DNA from: Aurantiochytrium sp. KH105
Lineage: Eukaryota > Sar > Bigyra > Thraustochytrida > Thraustochytriidae
DNA: 64,000 nt
NCBI GenBank assembly: GCA_003116975.1
Contig: BGKB01000164.1
Coordinates: forward strand, 93,829 to 157,828
Direction of reading: 5' to 3'
Part shown: one piece after another, positions 19,664 through 28,245 of the stretch
How positions within the stretch are numbered: the stretch's first letter is position 1
Layout: the number at the start of each line of letters is the position of its first letter
Made by a program: the position numbers and the translations under genes
Notes under the pieces: generated by a model
Seen by the model: only the letters and a program-made list of their open reading frames with translations
Databases searched by the model: none
Told to the model about the DNA's origin: nothing

Positions 19664-22600
19664 TCATTGCTGCGCGCAGCCTTGCGCAGCCTTGTCGCGA
19701 GCAGCGTTGAGGGCCGCAAGTGGCGCCCGGTCACGCGTCGACGCGGTCTTAATGGGCGGCCCATGCTGCGCGAGTTCTTCAAGCTTTTCACGCACCTTGC
19801 TATCCATCGAGGGTTCGCGCCGGCGGACTGCCTCCATCACACTTGTATTGCCAATCTTGAAAGCGGCATCAACGGACTCCTCATAGAGCCCGAGGCGAAG
19901 AAGAAGCGGCGCCTTGCGTTCATTCGCATCCTCCACATTTCGTGCAAAGCGCGCAGCTTCTTCGCGCTGACCGCCCAAGAGACACACTTCGGCAAAGTCC
20001 GCATCATCGAGAACGGCACGCACTGCAGCCTGCGTCGAAAGCTCCTCGATGCGTGGCCATGCCTTGCGCGCCGCCAGACCGCGGAGTTGCACCCTTCGAT
20101 ACGCCTTTTCAGGAAAGTTAAAGTCGCGCGCGAACTTCTCTGCGTCCTCATCCAAGCCGCGCCGGAAACAATCCAATATGGTGTCAGCCAAAGAAAGCCC
20201 AATGAGACTCTCGCCGAGCTCGTTCTGTTTCCTCACAAGCCGAGCGTGGTCCGCAGCTAGCGCGGCCAAGCCGCGGTTCCCGCATGCGGCGAGCTCATTC
20301 GAAGCTTCCTGGACGAGGTCTGCGCGACTCTCAGCGCGCAGGGACATGCACGACTCATCCGCGAGCACAAAGGCTTTCTCGCGTTTTGCATCGAGCCCGA
20401 GCAACAAGCGCTTGTACATGGTCTTGTCGGTGCTCCGGAAAAATAGCGTGAATAGTTCCCGAAGACGCGCAGAGCCGCCGGCCAAGGCAACAATGCGGCT
20501 TACCGGCAAAACTGATGTGCAGCGCGCAATCGTGAACATATGTAAGTCGGGATCCCCGCCCGTCTCGGTCGCAATCGTGCGCAGCGCGCCTTCGTAATCC
20601 TCTACTTTGAGTAGAAGAAGAACGCGACGCGAAAGCTGCGTCTCGCGGTCACATAGCCGGATTGCAAGCGAATTGCGCCCCAGCGATGCGGCCACGGCAG
20701 CCAGCGTCGCAAAAGGGACTCTCGTTCCATCTTTCCGCCGACACGCTTCCACGCGCGCGGAGATCATTTCAATCAAGGCCTCGTTACTCCCTGCAGCAGT
20801 GCTTTCCGAAGGCGCAGAAACTCCCGACGCAGCGCTTTCTGCACCCTCGCCCAAGTCTGTTTCATCAAGCGGCGTTAGCCTTATCTTGGCCGCAGCCCAC
20901 TGCGTCACGACGTGGGATGTGGAAACGTGCGCGAGCTGACAAAGTCGAGAGGCGAGGTGAAATTGACCTGCAAACAAGAGTCGGTCAATGAGGACGCGAG
21001 GCGTCATCACGCGAAGCTGTTTGGTCGTAATGGCCATCCCAGCCTCCACGCGAGCCGCGCGGCACAATCTGCACAGGCGGCAAACCTCTACAAACCTTCT
21101 CGCAAGCCGGCGTCGCGCCCGAAGGCTCTTGCGACCGGCTAGCGAAGCCGGAAGAAAACGCTTGCCGTACGAGGCCGCGCGCAGCAAGAGCTGCTGCGTC
21201 CCACTCACGCCTGTCGCGTGCTCTGCGGCGTCCAGACACGCATTGACCGCGTCGGCGACCTTATCACTGTCAACGAGCGCGCGAAGACCGGCGTCCGCGT
21301 CTGCGTCACCCCCATCAAGCATCTCCACAGTATCTAGCAACATAGCTCCTGGGTCTGTGGACCCGAGGCCGAAAACGCGGTGATAGCTTTCTGGAACCTG
21401 ACGCACCATCCAAGACTTGTCACCTCCCACAATTCGGACCCCATCCGCTTCCTCAAAAGCGCGGCAGCCTGGTGGCAGCTCAAAGAGCGCAGCACGGTCT
21501 GGATCTGTCTGCAAAGCGCGATCCTGCATCGCACCGTCGAGGGCCTCACTTCCGCGCAGATGCGCTGCGGAAAGTAATGCGTACTCGTGCTCCATTGACA
21601 AGACCACCAGACCCGTATGCTGCATTCCACTCCAAGGCGCCTCGGACCAACACAGGCTCAGCGCGAAGGTCGCCAAACCACACCAAACCACGCTCGCGGG
21701 AGCGGGAAGCGTCGAGGCTAGAGGACTCGGTGTCGCCCCTGCTTTGGATCCTCCAGCGGAAGGCGATGATGGAAAGGACAATGAGGATGACGAAGGTGAC
21801 AGTGACGAGGCGTGGATCGGCCCGGGCGCAGACAACTGTGAGCAATCATGACGCACCAGCACTTGGCAAAAATCCATTGGCAGCACGCTGAGCACACCGT
21901 CTTCGCCATAGCTGGCAATAAGTCGATACGTCGGATGCGGGACAAGGAAAAGACTTCGCGAGACCTCGTCGGAAAGCGCAAATTGAGAGCGCACCGTGCC
22001 GCCACTTTCCACAGCAATAATGCCGGCGCGGGAAGGGTTCCCCACAACAATCGTTGCGCGGCCTGGGTCGTCGCGGCTCACAAAGGGTCTGAGAACGCTA
22101 ATGACCTGGGGAGAGCTGGCGCCGTCGCCGCCGACGAGAACGGGTGATAGTTGCGCGCGAACCGTGATCGTTCCGCGAATGGGGTCATCCAGATGGAAGC
22201 CTTCCACGACCTCAAGATCATGTGTAATGGCCACAAAGCCACCGGCCCAAACGTGTGCGCAAGCGATGCGCTGGTTACCCTGGGTCGGTAAGGTCAAGAT
22301 GCGCGGCGCACCATCTTGGTTGGCTCGAAAAACAACAACAGTGTCCCCTTCTGCAAGGACGCACACAAGCAAGCCGCCCTGGGTCCAGCCAAAGCCGCCT
22401 GGCGCAATATGGCCTTCGTACCACGGACGCGAGAACACGGGTTTTCCTGTCGAGGTGAACACATGAAGGTCGCCATCAAAGTCGTCTATCACATCGGGAT
22501 CCCCCGGGAGTTTGCCTCCGGAAACAGCCGCGCCTTGTGCAGCTGCTGCCGCTGCAGCAACTTGCCCTTCCGGGATGCTGCTGCTGCGTCGGATGAGAGC

Positions 22601-22855
22601 AGGGGACAGAGCGAGCCTCCCCCTCGCCTGGTCCCCGACGCCAGTGCCGTCGTCATCCTCGAGGGCAAAGTCGTCAACGGCGAGCACGGCCACAAAGGCC
22701 CCCAGTGGGCTCGCAGCCTTGAGGTCGCGGCTTCGTTTCCGTCGACGCTGTCGCCTTCGCTCGCGAGCGCTCTCCTCCTTCCACTCCAGGTCGCACGCAA
22801 GTTCACGGTGGAAGGCCGTGCCGCGCGCGGACTGCCACGCCCCCTCGGCCTCCAT
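19664..22855 (-). CDS. VPS16: VPS16-like core subunit of HOPS/CORVET tethering complexes
   Basis: The frame encodes about 1063 residues from the ATG at 22855. VPS16 is a core subunit of the CORVET and HOPS complexes that tether endosomes and vacuoles before SNARE fusion. The N-terminal half is a beta-propeller; the segment LHVFTSTGKPVFSRPWYEGHI resembles VPS16 blade sequence. The C-terminal half is an alpha-solenoid matching Vps16_C, for example LLFAGQFHLASRLCQLAHV followed by ...VVTQWAAAKIR, and later LLLLKVEDYEGAL. It is longer than human VPS16 (839 aa) because of Ser/Pro and Glu-rich insertions. I placed the start at MEAEGAWQSA because the 73 upstream in-frame codons arise from a CAAGC repeat in the leader and include no VPS16-like sequence. 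It is divergent from IFT88. Confidence 0.82.
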   Translation of the reverse strand: MEAEGAWQSARGTAFHRELACDLEWKEESARERRRQRRRKRSRDLKAASPLGAFVAVLAVDDFALEDDDGTGVGDQARGRLALSPALIRRSSSIPEGQVAAAAAAAQGAAVSGGKLPGDPDVIDDFDGDLHVFTSTGKPVFSRPWYEGHIAPGGFGWTQGGLLVCVLAEGDTVVVFRANQDGAPRILTLPTQGNQRIACAHVWAGGFVAITHDLEVVEGFHLDDPIRGTITVRAQLSPVLVGGDGASSPQVISVLRPFVSRDDPGRATIVVGNPSRAGIIAVESGGTVRSQFALSDEVSRSLFLVPHPTYRLIASYGEDGVLSVLPMDFCQVLVRHDCSQLSAPGPIHASSLSPSSSSLSFPSSPSAGGSKAGATPSPLASTLPAPASVVWCGLATFALSLCWSEAPWSGMQHTGLVVLSMEHEYALLSAAHLRGSEALDGAMQDRALQTDPDRAALFELPPGCRAFEEADGVRIVGGDKSWMVRQVPESYHRVFGLGSTDPGAMLLDTVEMLDGGDADADAGLRALVDSDKVADAVNACLDAAEHATGVSGTQQLLLRAASYGKRFLPASLAGRKSLRARRRLARRFVEVCRLCRLCRAARVEAGMAITTKQLRVMTPRVLIDRLLFAGQFHLASRLCQLAHVSTSHVVTQWAAAKIRLTPLDETDLGEGAESAASGVSAPSESTAAGSNEALIEMISARVEACRRKDGTRVPFATLAAVAASLGRNSLAIRLCDRETQLSRRVLLLLKVEDYEGALRTIATETGGDPDLHMFTIARCTSVLPVSRIVALAGGSARLRELFTLFFRSTDKTMYKRLLLGLDAKREKAFVLADESCMSLRAESRADLVQEASNELAACGNRGLAALAADHARLVRKQNELGESLIGLSLADTILDCFRRGLDEDAEKFARDFNFPEKAYRRVQLRGLAARKAWPRIEELSTQAAVRAVLDDADFAEVCLLGGQREEAARFARNVEDANERKAPLLLRLGLYEESVDAAFKIGNTSVMEAVRRREPSMDSKVREKLEELAQHGPPIKTASTRDRAPLAALNAARDKAAQGCAQQ

Positions 22856-23707
22856 TCTTTCGCGCGCGCGAATGGAGGTCGCTTTGCTTGGCTTGGCTTG
22901 GCTTGGCTTGGCTTGGCTTTGCGTTGCCTTCAAGATGGTTTCTTCGAAGCTTGGATACGATTTGGTAAAAACCTTTGTATTCGTAAGAACGGGGCCGACG
23001 AGCGAGGTTTTTCCCCATTCCGAACGGACACATTGATTGAAGTTCGCGATTGTGGCCTGCACGCACGCACGCACGCACGCACGCGTCTGCGACGCGACAC
23101 GACGCGTGCGCGTAGCGTAGCGTAGACAGACGGACGGACAAAGGAACGCATGTGCTTGCGCATGTCAAGCGTACGACCGATTGGAGTGCAACGTGAAAAT
23201 TCTGAAAATTAAAGGGAGCGACTTTTAACTCGAGCATTTCGCAGGTGACCGTTTGTCTGCCCATAAACCAGTCTTACTTGCCAAAGGGGAAAAGTAACAC
23301 GGAGGGAAGGGACCGTCTTTTGCCCTCTGTTTACGACGAGCAAAGAGCTTGAACCCTGCCCAAACTCAAAGTTGCGCGAAGGCTACCCGCGCGTGAATAC
23401 GTGCTGGGGCATACGTGCGTGGGTGCGTTTGCGTTTGCGTGCGCTAGGTGCGCGCGCTAGGAACGCGCAAAGGACCTTCCTTGCGCAGAGCGTGCTGCTG
23501 CAAGGTCGCTCAGTTCTTCAAAAACATATAACAGAGCAGTAGGCAACATAGCCTCCGCCGAGGACACAACTACAACAACAACAAGCTTGAGAACAAGAGC
23601 GGCTAGACCACCACCACCACCACCACCAGCAGCAGCAGCAGAGGTGGCAGCGTGATTGAGCAAAGCAAGCGCGTATACAGTCGTCAATTCACTGATTCAC
23701 CCGCACA
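22856..23707. other. Divergent 5' region VPS16 / IFT88
   Basis: About 850 bases hold a GCTTG array next to the VPS16 ATG, a GCAC array (23061-23085) and, just before IFT88, CACCAC and CAGCAG runs (23606-23642). It is presumably a bidirectional promoter. No gene is seen. Confidence 0.5.
22886..22919. repeat. (GCTTG)n array in the VPS16 leader
   Basis: About six tandem GCTTG units (CAAGC on the coding strand) end about 30 bases upstream of the VPS16 ATG. Read in frame they would give Lys-Pro-Ser-Gln-Ala repeats, which explains the spurious N-terminal extension of the open frame. Confidence 0.75.
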
Positions 23708-26449
23708 ATGTACAGCGGCGAACCGAGCGCCGGTCGACGAGGACGACTGATGGAAGATGAAGACGAGCAGGACGATTTGTACGACGGCTTCGACGACGAC
23801 AATGATGCCTTTGGGTCAGCTCTCGCAGGCACGATGAACAGCACGGGGCGAAACGCTTTCCACATACCCCCGCCGACATCGCTGGGGCGCGGTCCGCCAG
23901 GAACGCAAATGGGCTCGAGACTCATGACCAGTCAGCAGCAAAGCGGCGGAGACGCGCGTCCCATGACGGCGGTGAACGGTGCCGGATACTCGTCAGGAGG
24001 CGGTTCGCGCGGAACGACCGCCTACGGCGGCGGCGGCAGCAGCTTCGATCCTCTGAACCAGGGGAATCGCGGCCCTGCGCCGGCGTTGGCTGCTAAATCC
24101 GACAGCTCTCCCGAGGAGCGAGCCAAGGATCTGGAAAAGACCGTCAACAGGCTTTTGGAGCAATCCGCAGAGGCGAGCGTGAAAAAGCAGCTCATGGCCG
24201 CTCTGGAACGTGCCAAAGAGGCGGCGAAACGCGAGCGCAGTTTGTGCAAGTTCCGTGAACAGAACGGCCTTGGCGATCAACAAAATTTGGAACTCACCTA
24301 TGCGGTGTCCTCAAACCTGGCCAATGTCTACGCGTTGAACAACATGGACAACGAGGCTATCAATACATACTCTCTCATTGTCAAGAACAAGCAGTACCCC
24401 CAGGCGGGGCGACTGCGCGTGAACATGGGCAATGTCTATTTTAAGCAGCGCGACTTTCCCAAGGCCATTCGCATGTACCGCATGGCCCTGGATCAGATCC
24501 CGAACACGGCAAAGGAGGTGCGCTTTAAGATTATGCGAAACATCGCCATTGCCTTCATCAAGACGGGACAGTTTCAGGAGGCCATTCAGAACCTCGAGGC
24601 CGTCATGGACGGCGCGCCTGATTTGCAGAGCGGCTTCAACATGGTTGTTTGCCAATTTGCCCTCGGAGATGCGGACCAGATGCGCAAGGCCTTCACACGC
24701 CTCGTTGACGTCCCCATTCCCGGCAAGAGTGAAGACGACGACGACGATGACGACGAGCACGGCCGCGGGGACGCTGGCAGCGGAAGCAGCGACGACGATG
24801 CGGACATGCTCAACGGCGGTGTCGGCGGGGGCGCAGATGGCGAGAACGACGAGTCCAAGGGCAACGAAATGCTCGGCGGAAGCAGCAACGGCGGCCTCGG
24901 CATGGCGGGCGCGCTGGGCGGAGATGGACTGCGGGGCGCTGAGGGCAAGGATGGGGACGAGGACGGAAGCGGTGGCGGTAGCGACGGCAATGGCAATGGC
25001 GACGGCAAGGCGTCGGCCTCAAAGTACGTGGACGCGCTCAAGGAAGAGGTTCGCGCACGTAGCAAGCGGGCGCGCGCTTTTATCCTCGACGCCGCGCGCC
25101 TTATTGCCCCAGTGATTGAGAGCAAGAGCTGGGTCGCCGGGTACGAGTGGGTGATTGAGACTCTGCGCGACTCTGCGCACGCGCAGATTGCCAGCGAGGT
25201 CGAGATTGCCAAGGCAATCGAGTTTCTCAAGCGCAAGCACTTTGACAAAGCAATCGAGGTCCTTAAGGCCTTCGAAAAAAAGGATCAGCACCTCAAGGCC
25301 AAGGCAGCAACGAACTTGAGCTTTTTGTATTTCCTCGAGGGCGAGCTCGCCAGTGCGGACAAGTACGCCAACCTCGCGGTGCGACACGACAGGTATAATG
25401 CCAAGGCGCTCGTGAACAAGGGCAACTGTCTCTTTGTCAAGGGGGAGCATGAGCGTGCGCGCGAAATGTACTTGGAAGCCATTGGCGTGGAGGCGGACTG
25501 CAGCGAGGCAATTTACAATCTGGGCCTCGTGAACAAGCGCATGGGCCATCTGGAGGAGTCGCTGCAGGCCTTTGAAAAGCTACACAGCATCGTGCCGAAC
25601 TCGCCCGAGGTGATCTTCCAGATTGCCAGTCTGCACGACCAGCTGCTCGACTTTCGGGCAGCGAGCAAGTGGTTCAACATTCTCATTTCCCGCACGCCGA
25701 CGGACCCGCACGTCTTGTCGCGCATGGGCCAGATTTTCAACAAGAACGACGACGAGACGCAGGCGCTGCATTTCCACCACGAGAGTTACCGGTATTTCCC
25801 GGTAAACCTCGACGTCATTTCTTGGCTTGGCGTTTGGTATGTCAAGAGCGAGCTGTACGAGAAGGCGATCGAGTTTTTCCAGCGGGCCTCCCAGATTCAG
25901 CCCACCGAGGTCAAGTGGCGTCTCATGGTCACGAGCTGCTACCGGCGCATGGGCGCCTATCAAAAGGCGCTCGACTTGTACGAGGAGATCCACCGCGAGT
26001 ACCCGACCAATGTGGAGTGTCTGCGATACCTTGTAGCGCTTTGCAAAGACATGGGCATGCCGTACGACGAGTACCAGACACAGCTTGCCAAGCTCGAGCG
26101 GACCTCTGGGGCCGTCACGGGCATGATGGGGCTCACGCGCGTCCAACAGCAGCAGCAGCAGCACGTTGCGCCATCGCATGGCCAGCTTACGCGCGCCGCC
26201 GGCGTTTCGAGCGCTGGGCCGGCCTCGGGCGAGATGGCAAGGAAAAAGGCTCGCGCAAAGAAGCCTGTTCCGGCATTGGCCGAGGAGGATCGCGCCGAGG
26301 AGGAAAAGAGTCTTGGCGACGACATTGATGCGCAGCAGCGCACCATTGCGCATTCCGTTGGCGACCGCGGGCCGGTGATCAAGGCGAAACGTGCCGAGGA
26401 CGAAGACGACTGGGCGGACGCCGATCTCGACGATCTTCTCGCCGAGTGA
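23708..26449 (+). CDS. IFT88: Intraflagellar transport protein 88 (IFT88)
   Basis: This 913-residue TPR protein is the IFT-B core subunit needed to build cilia and flagella. The N-terminus has the family's characteristic segments: LYDGFDDDNDAF and later RPMTAVNGAGY at 84-94. TPR arrays cover roughly 190-320 and 470-800 (for example LGLVNKRMGHLEESLQAFEKL). An Asp/Gly/Ser-rich insertion of about 100 residues (about 340-440) separates the arrays. The C-terminus is acidic (DEDDWADADLDDLLAE), as in other IFT88 proteins. Its length fits the family (about 830 in human). Its presence implies the organism makes flagellated cells, consistent with thraustochytrid biflagellate zoospores. The ATG at 23708 follows a CACAATG context. 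Confidence 0.9.
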   Translation: MYSGEPSAGRRGRLMEDEDEQDDLYDGFDDDNDAFGSALAGTMNSTGRNAFHIPPPTSLGRGPPGTQMGSRLMTSQQQSGGDARPMTAVNGAGYSSGGGSRGTTAYGGGGSSFDPLNQGNRGPAPALAAKSDSSPEERAKDLEKTVNRLLEQSAEASVKKQLMAALERAKEAAKRERSLCKFREQNGLGDQQNLELTYAVSSNLANVYALNNMDNEAINTYSLIVKNKQYPQAGRLRVNMGNVYFKQRDFPKAIRMYRMALDQIPNTAKEVRFKIMRNIAIAFIKTGQFQEAIQNLEAVMDGAPDLQSGFNMVVCQFALGDADQMRKAFTRLVDVPIPGKSEDDDDDDDEHGRGDAGSGSSDDDADMLNGGVGGGADGENDESKGNEMLGGSSNGGLGMAGALGGDGLRGAEGKDGDEDGSGGGSDGNGNGDGKASASKYVDALKEEVRARSKRARAFILDAARLIAPVIESKSWVAGYEWVIETLRDSAHAQIASEVEIAKAIEFLKRKHFDKAIEVLKAFEKKDQHLKAKAATNLSFLYFLEGELASADKYANLAVRHDRYNAKALVNKGNCLFVKGEHERAREMYLEAIGVEADCSEAIYNLGLVNKRMGHLEESLQAFEKLHSIVPNSPEVIFQIASLHDQLLDFRAASKWFNILISRTPTDPHVLSRMGQIFNKNDDETQALHFHHESYRYFPVNLDVISWLGVWYVKSELYEKAIEFFQRASQIQPTEVKWRLMVTSCYRRMGAYQKALDLYEEIHREYPTNVECLRYLVALCKDMGMPYDEYQTQLAKLERTSGAVTGMMGLTRVQQQQQQHVAPSHGQLTRAAGVSSAGPASGEMARKKARAKKPVPALAEEDRAEEEKSLGDDIDAQQRTIAHSVGDRGPVIKAKRAEDEDDWADADLDDLLAE

Positions 26450-26671
26450 TTGATTGAACGAGTGAGTGAGTGAGCGAGTGAGTGATTATCATGCGACAAC
26501 TCCGTTCGTCCCCATGCGAGTTTCGCCAGACGTTACGTCCCGGCGGCTATCGTGTGATTGCGTCGAGGCGAAGCGCGTCGGGGACACGCAAACGACGCGA
26601 ATGACGCAAACGATCTTGATCTCGAGTTTCAGATAACTTGCGAAGAAGTAAAGTATCCATCCATCTAAATA
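26450..26671. other. 3' flank of IFT88 up to the inverted-repeat element
   Basis: A GAGT-rich simple repeat (26456-26485) follows the stop codon. The base composition shifts sharply to A+T-rich after about 26630. No gene is seen. Confidence 0.45.
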
Positions 26672-26685
26672 TCCCTATCTCAGAG
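26672..26685 (+). repeat. Left terminal inverted repeat
   Basis: The sequence TCCCTATCTCAGAG is the exact reverse complement of 28232-28245. It is preceded by TA at 26670-26671. Confidence 0.65.
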
Positions 26686-28231
26686 AAACAAGGATATTAG
26701 TATCCTTATTACTGCTTATTCCCAATTAAATTTTAAAAGAAAAGTCTCCACCTTATTGATAGGGTTTTCAAAAAAGGTTATTTTTATTCGTATTTGCTAT
26801 AAATGAGGTCGTGGAACGGTGTAGAACCACTTTTTTTCAAGCTCAAAAAGTTTTTTTTTGATGCTTGAGAAGGAGAGGGATGACCAGAAAACATCCTGGT
26901 GTGGACAATGAACGATGCCGGGTCTTCAGAAGTCGGCGAGCATATATCTGCTTATTTATGGTGAGAAATGCAGAACTAGTGGATATGCCATTTATCATGT
27001 CAAGAGTGAGGTCCATTAGGAGCTGACACGTGGATGTGCAGTGGAACCTTGCACGTTGTGCACATTTTGCTTGCTCGCTTGTCGTTGTCACCGCACCTTG
27101 CGCACATTTGCTGTATGACTTGAAAGGAAGATCTTTTACCCAGCGAGATTGATCTGTGATTCAATGACTTGTCGAGTCTGACCTGCTGGCCATTTCATTT
27201 GTTGAAGAACTCCCGGGTCTTTCCTACGTGCTTCCATTGACAACTACTCACAATCTTATCAGCCTGCGCTTAGGTGGAATGGCCGTCTTTTGAATGTGAT
27301 GAAATTGGGGAAATCTGGTCTGATTGACTGCATGATTTCGACAAAGTTAGGGTCCGGACCGGTCACGTCCTTGACCACCTCTGATACCACTACGTTTGGT
27401 GCCGCGGCTATCGTCAAGGCGCCTAAGATTGTCAACACGAGGCTCGGCTGCTGTAGATTCGTTTGACTGACTTCTGTCTTGCTGTCTTTCAAGGCTTCCT
27501 GTATGATAGACGTTAAAATATGGCCCAGGACGTTGCAGCTTTGGCTCGTTCAACCTTCGAATAACCTGAGACTATGGCGATGGCGTGCGCTCTTGTGTGG
27601 CCTGCGAGACAAGGTGCCCCAGAGTAGAGGCCGATGACACACAATCTCGAGTTGCCTGTGAATCAAAAGCCCCTTGCAATTCTGCTCGAGGCGCAGCATG
27701 TAGAACGCGCTGATCTTCTTGAGAAGAGACGGATTGCACGTCCTCTCGAGTTGCCTGCGAATCGAAAAGAATGTGCGTCACTGCAGGAGACCGCGTCTCT
27801 GCACGAGACAGTGTCTCAGGAGCCGCAGACAAGGTATCAACACGTAAGGCGAGACGTCGTCGTTGTGGCGCTTGAGCGTGGTGGTTAAAGTTCGCTCGAC
27901 GATGTTGAGTCGCGCGACAAGCTGCGCTTGCCGTCTCGTCGAGACTTAACCATCGTCAGCCGCTCTCAGGGGCGGGCCGAGCGCCAAAGACCCTTGCGCA
28001 GCCGCTACTGCGTCTCCTTGCCTGACACTTGGGGCGCAGCAAGTTCACCGCGCGCAGAAGGTCTGCTCGCGCTCGCGAACCGAGAAACCAAAGACCAGCG
28101 CTGTCAGCAACTAACTACTTTTACCAAAAAAGGATAAAATTATCCCTATTTACTATGTAGAGCTAACTCCGGCGTAAAAATTTCTTTTAGTCAAAATTAA
28201 AAGGATAAAAATATGCTATTTTTGTATGGGG

Positions 28232-28245
28232 CTCTGAGATAGGGA
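28232..28245 (-). repeat. Right terminal inverted repeat
   Basis: The sequence CTCTGAGATAGGGA mirrors the left terminus exactly and is followed by TA at 28246-28247. Confidence 0.65.

Larger units (their letters stand above)
26672..28245. mobile_element. Putative non-autonomous TIR DNA transposon (about 1.57 kb)
   Basis: Inverted 14-bp termini (26672-26685 and 28232-28245) are each flanked by TA, and the identity extends to 17 bp when the TA and an outer T are counted. Both ends are strongly A+T-rich, unlike the genome around them. Both carry subterminal hairpins: AAGGATA/TATCCTT near 26690-26707 and GGATAA/TTATCC near 28130-28145. The interior is mixed in composition and encodes no recognisable transposase. 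The longest open stretch is about 100 codons on the minus strand, roughly 27260-27560, without an ATG. A Tc1/mariner-like or PIF-like non-autonomous element would fit the TA flanks. Family assignment is inference. Confidence 0.5.
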
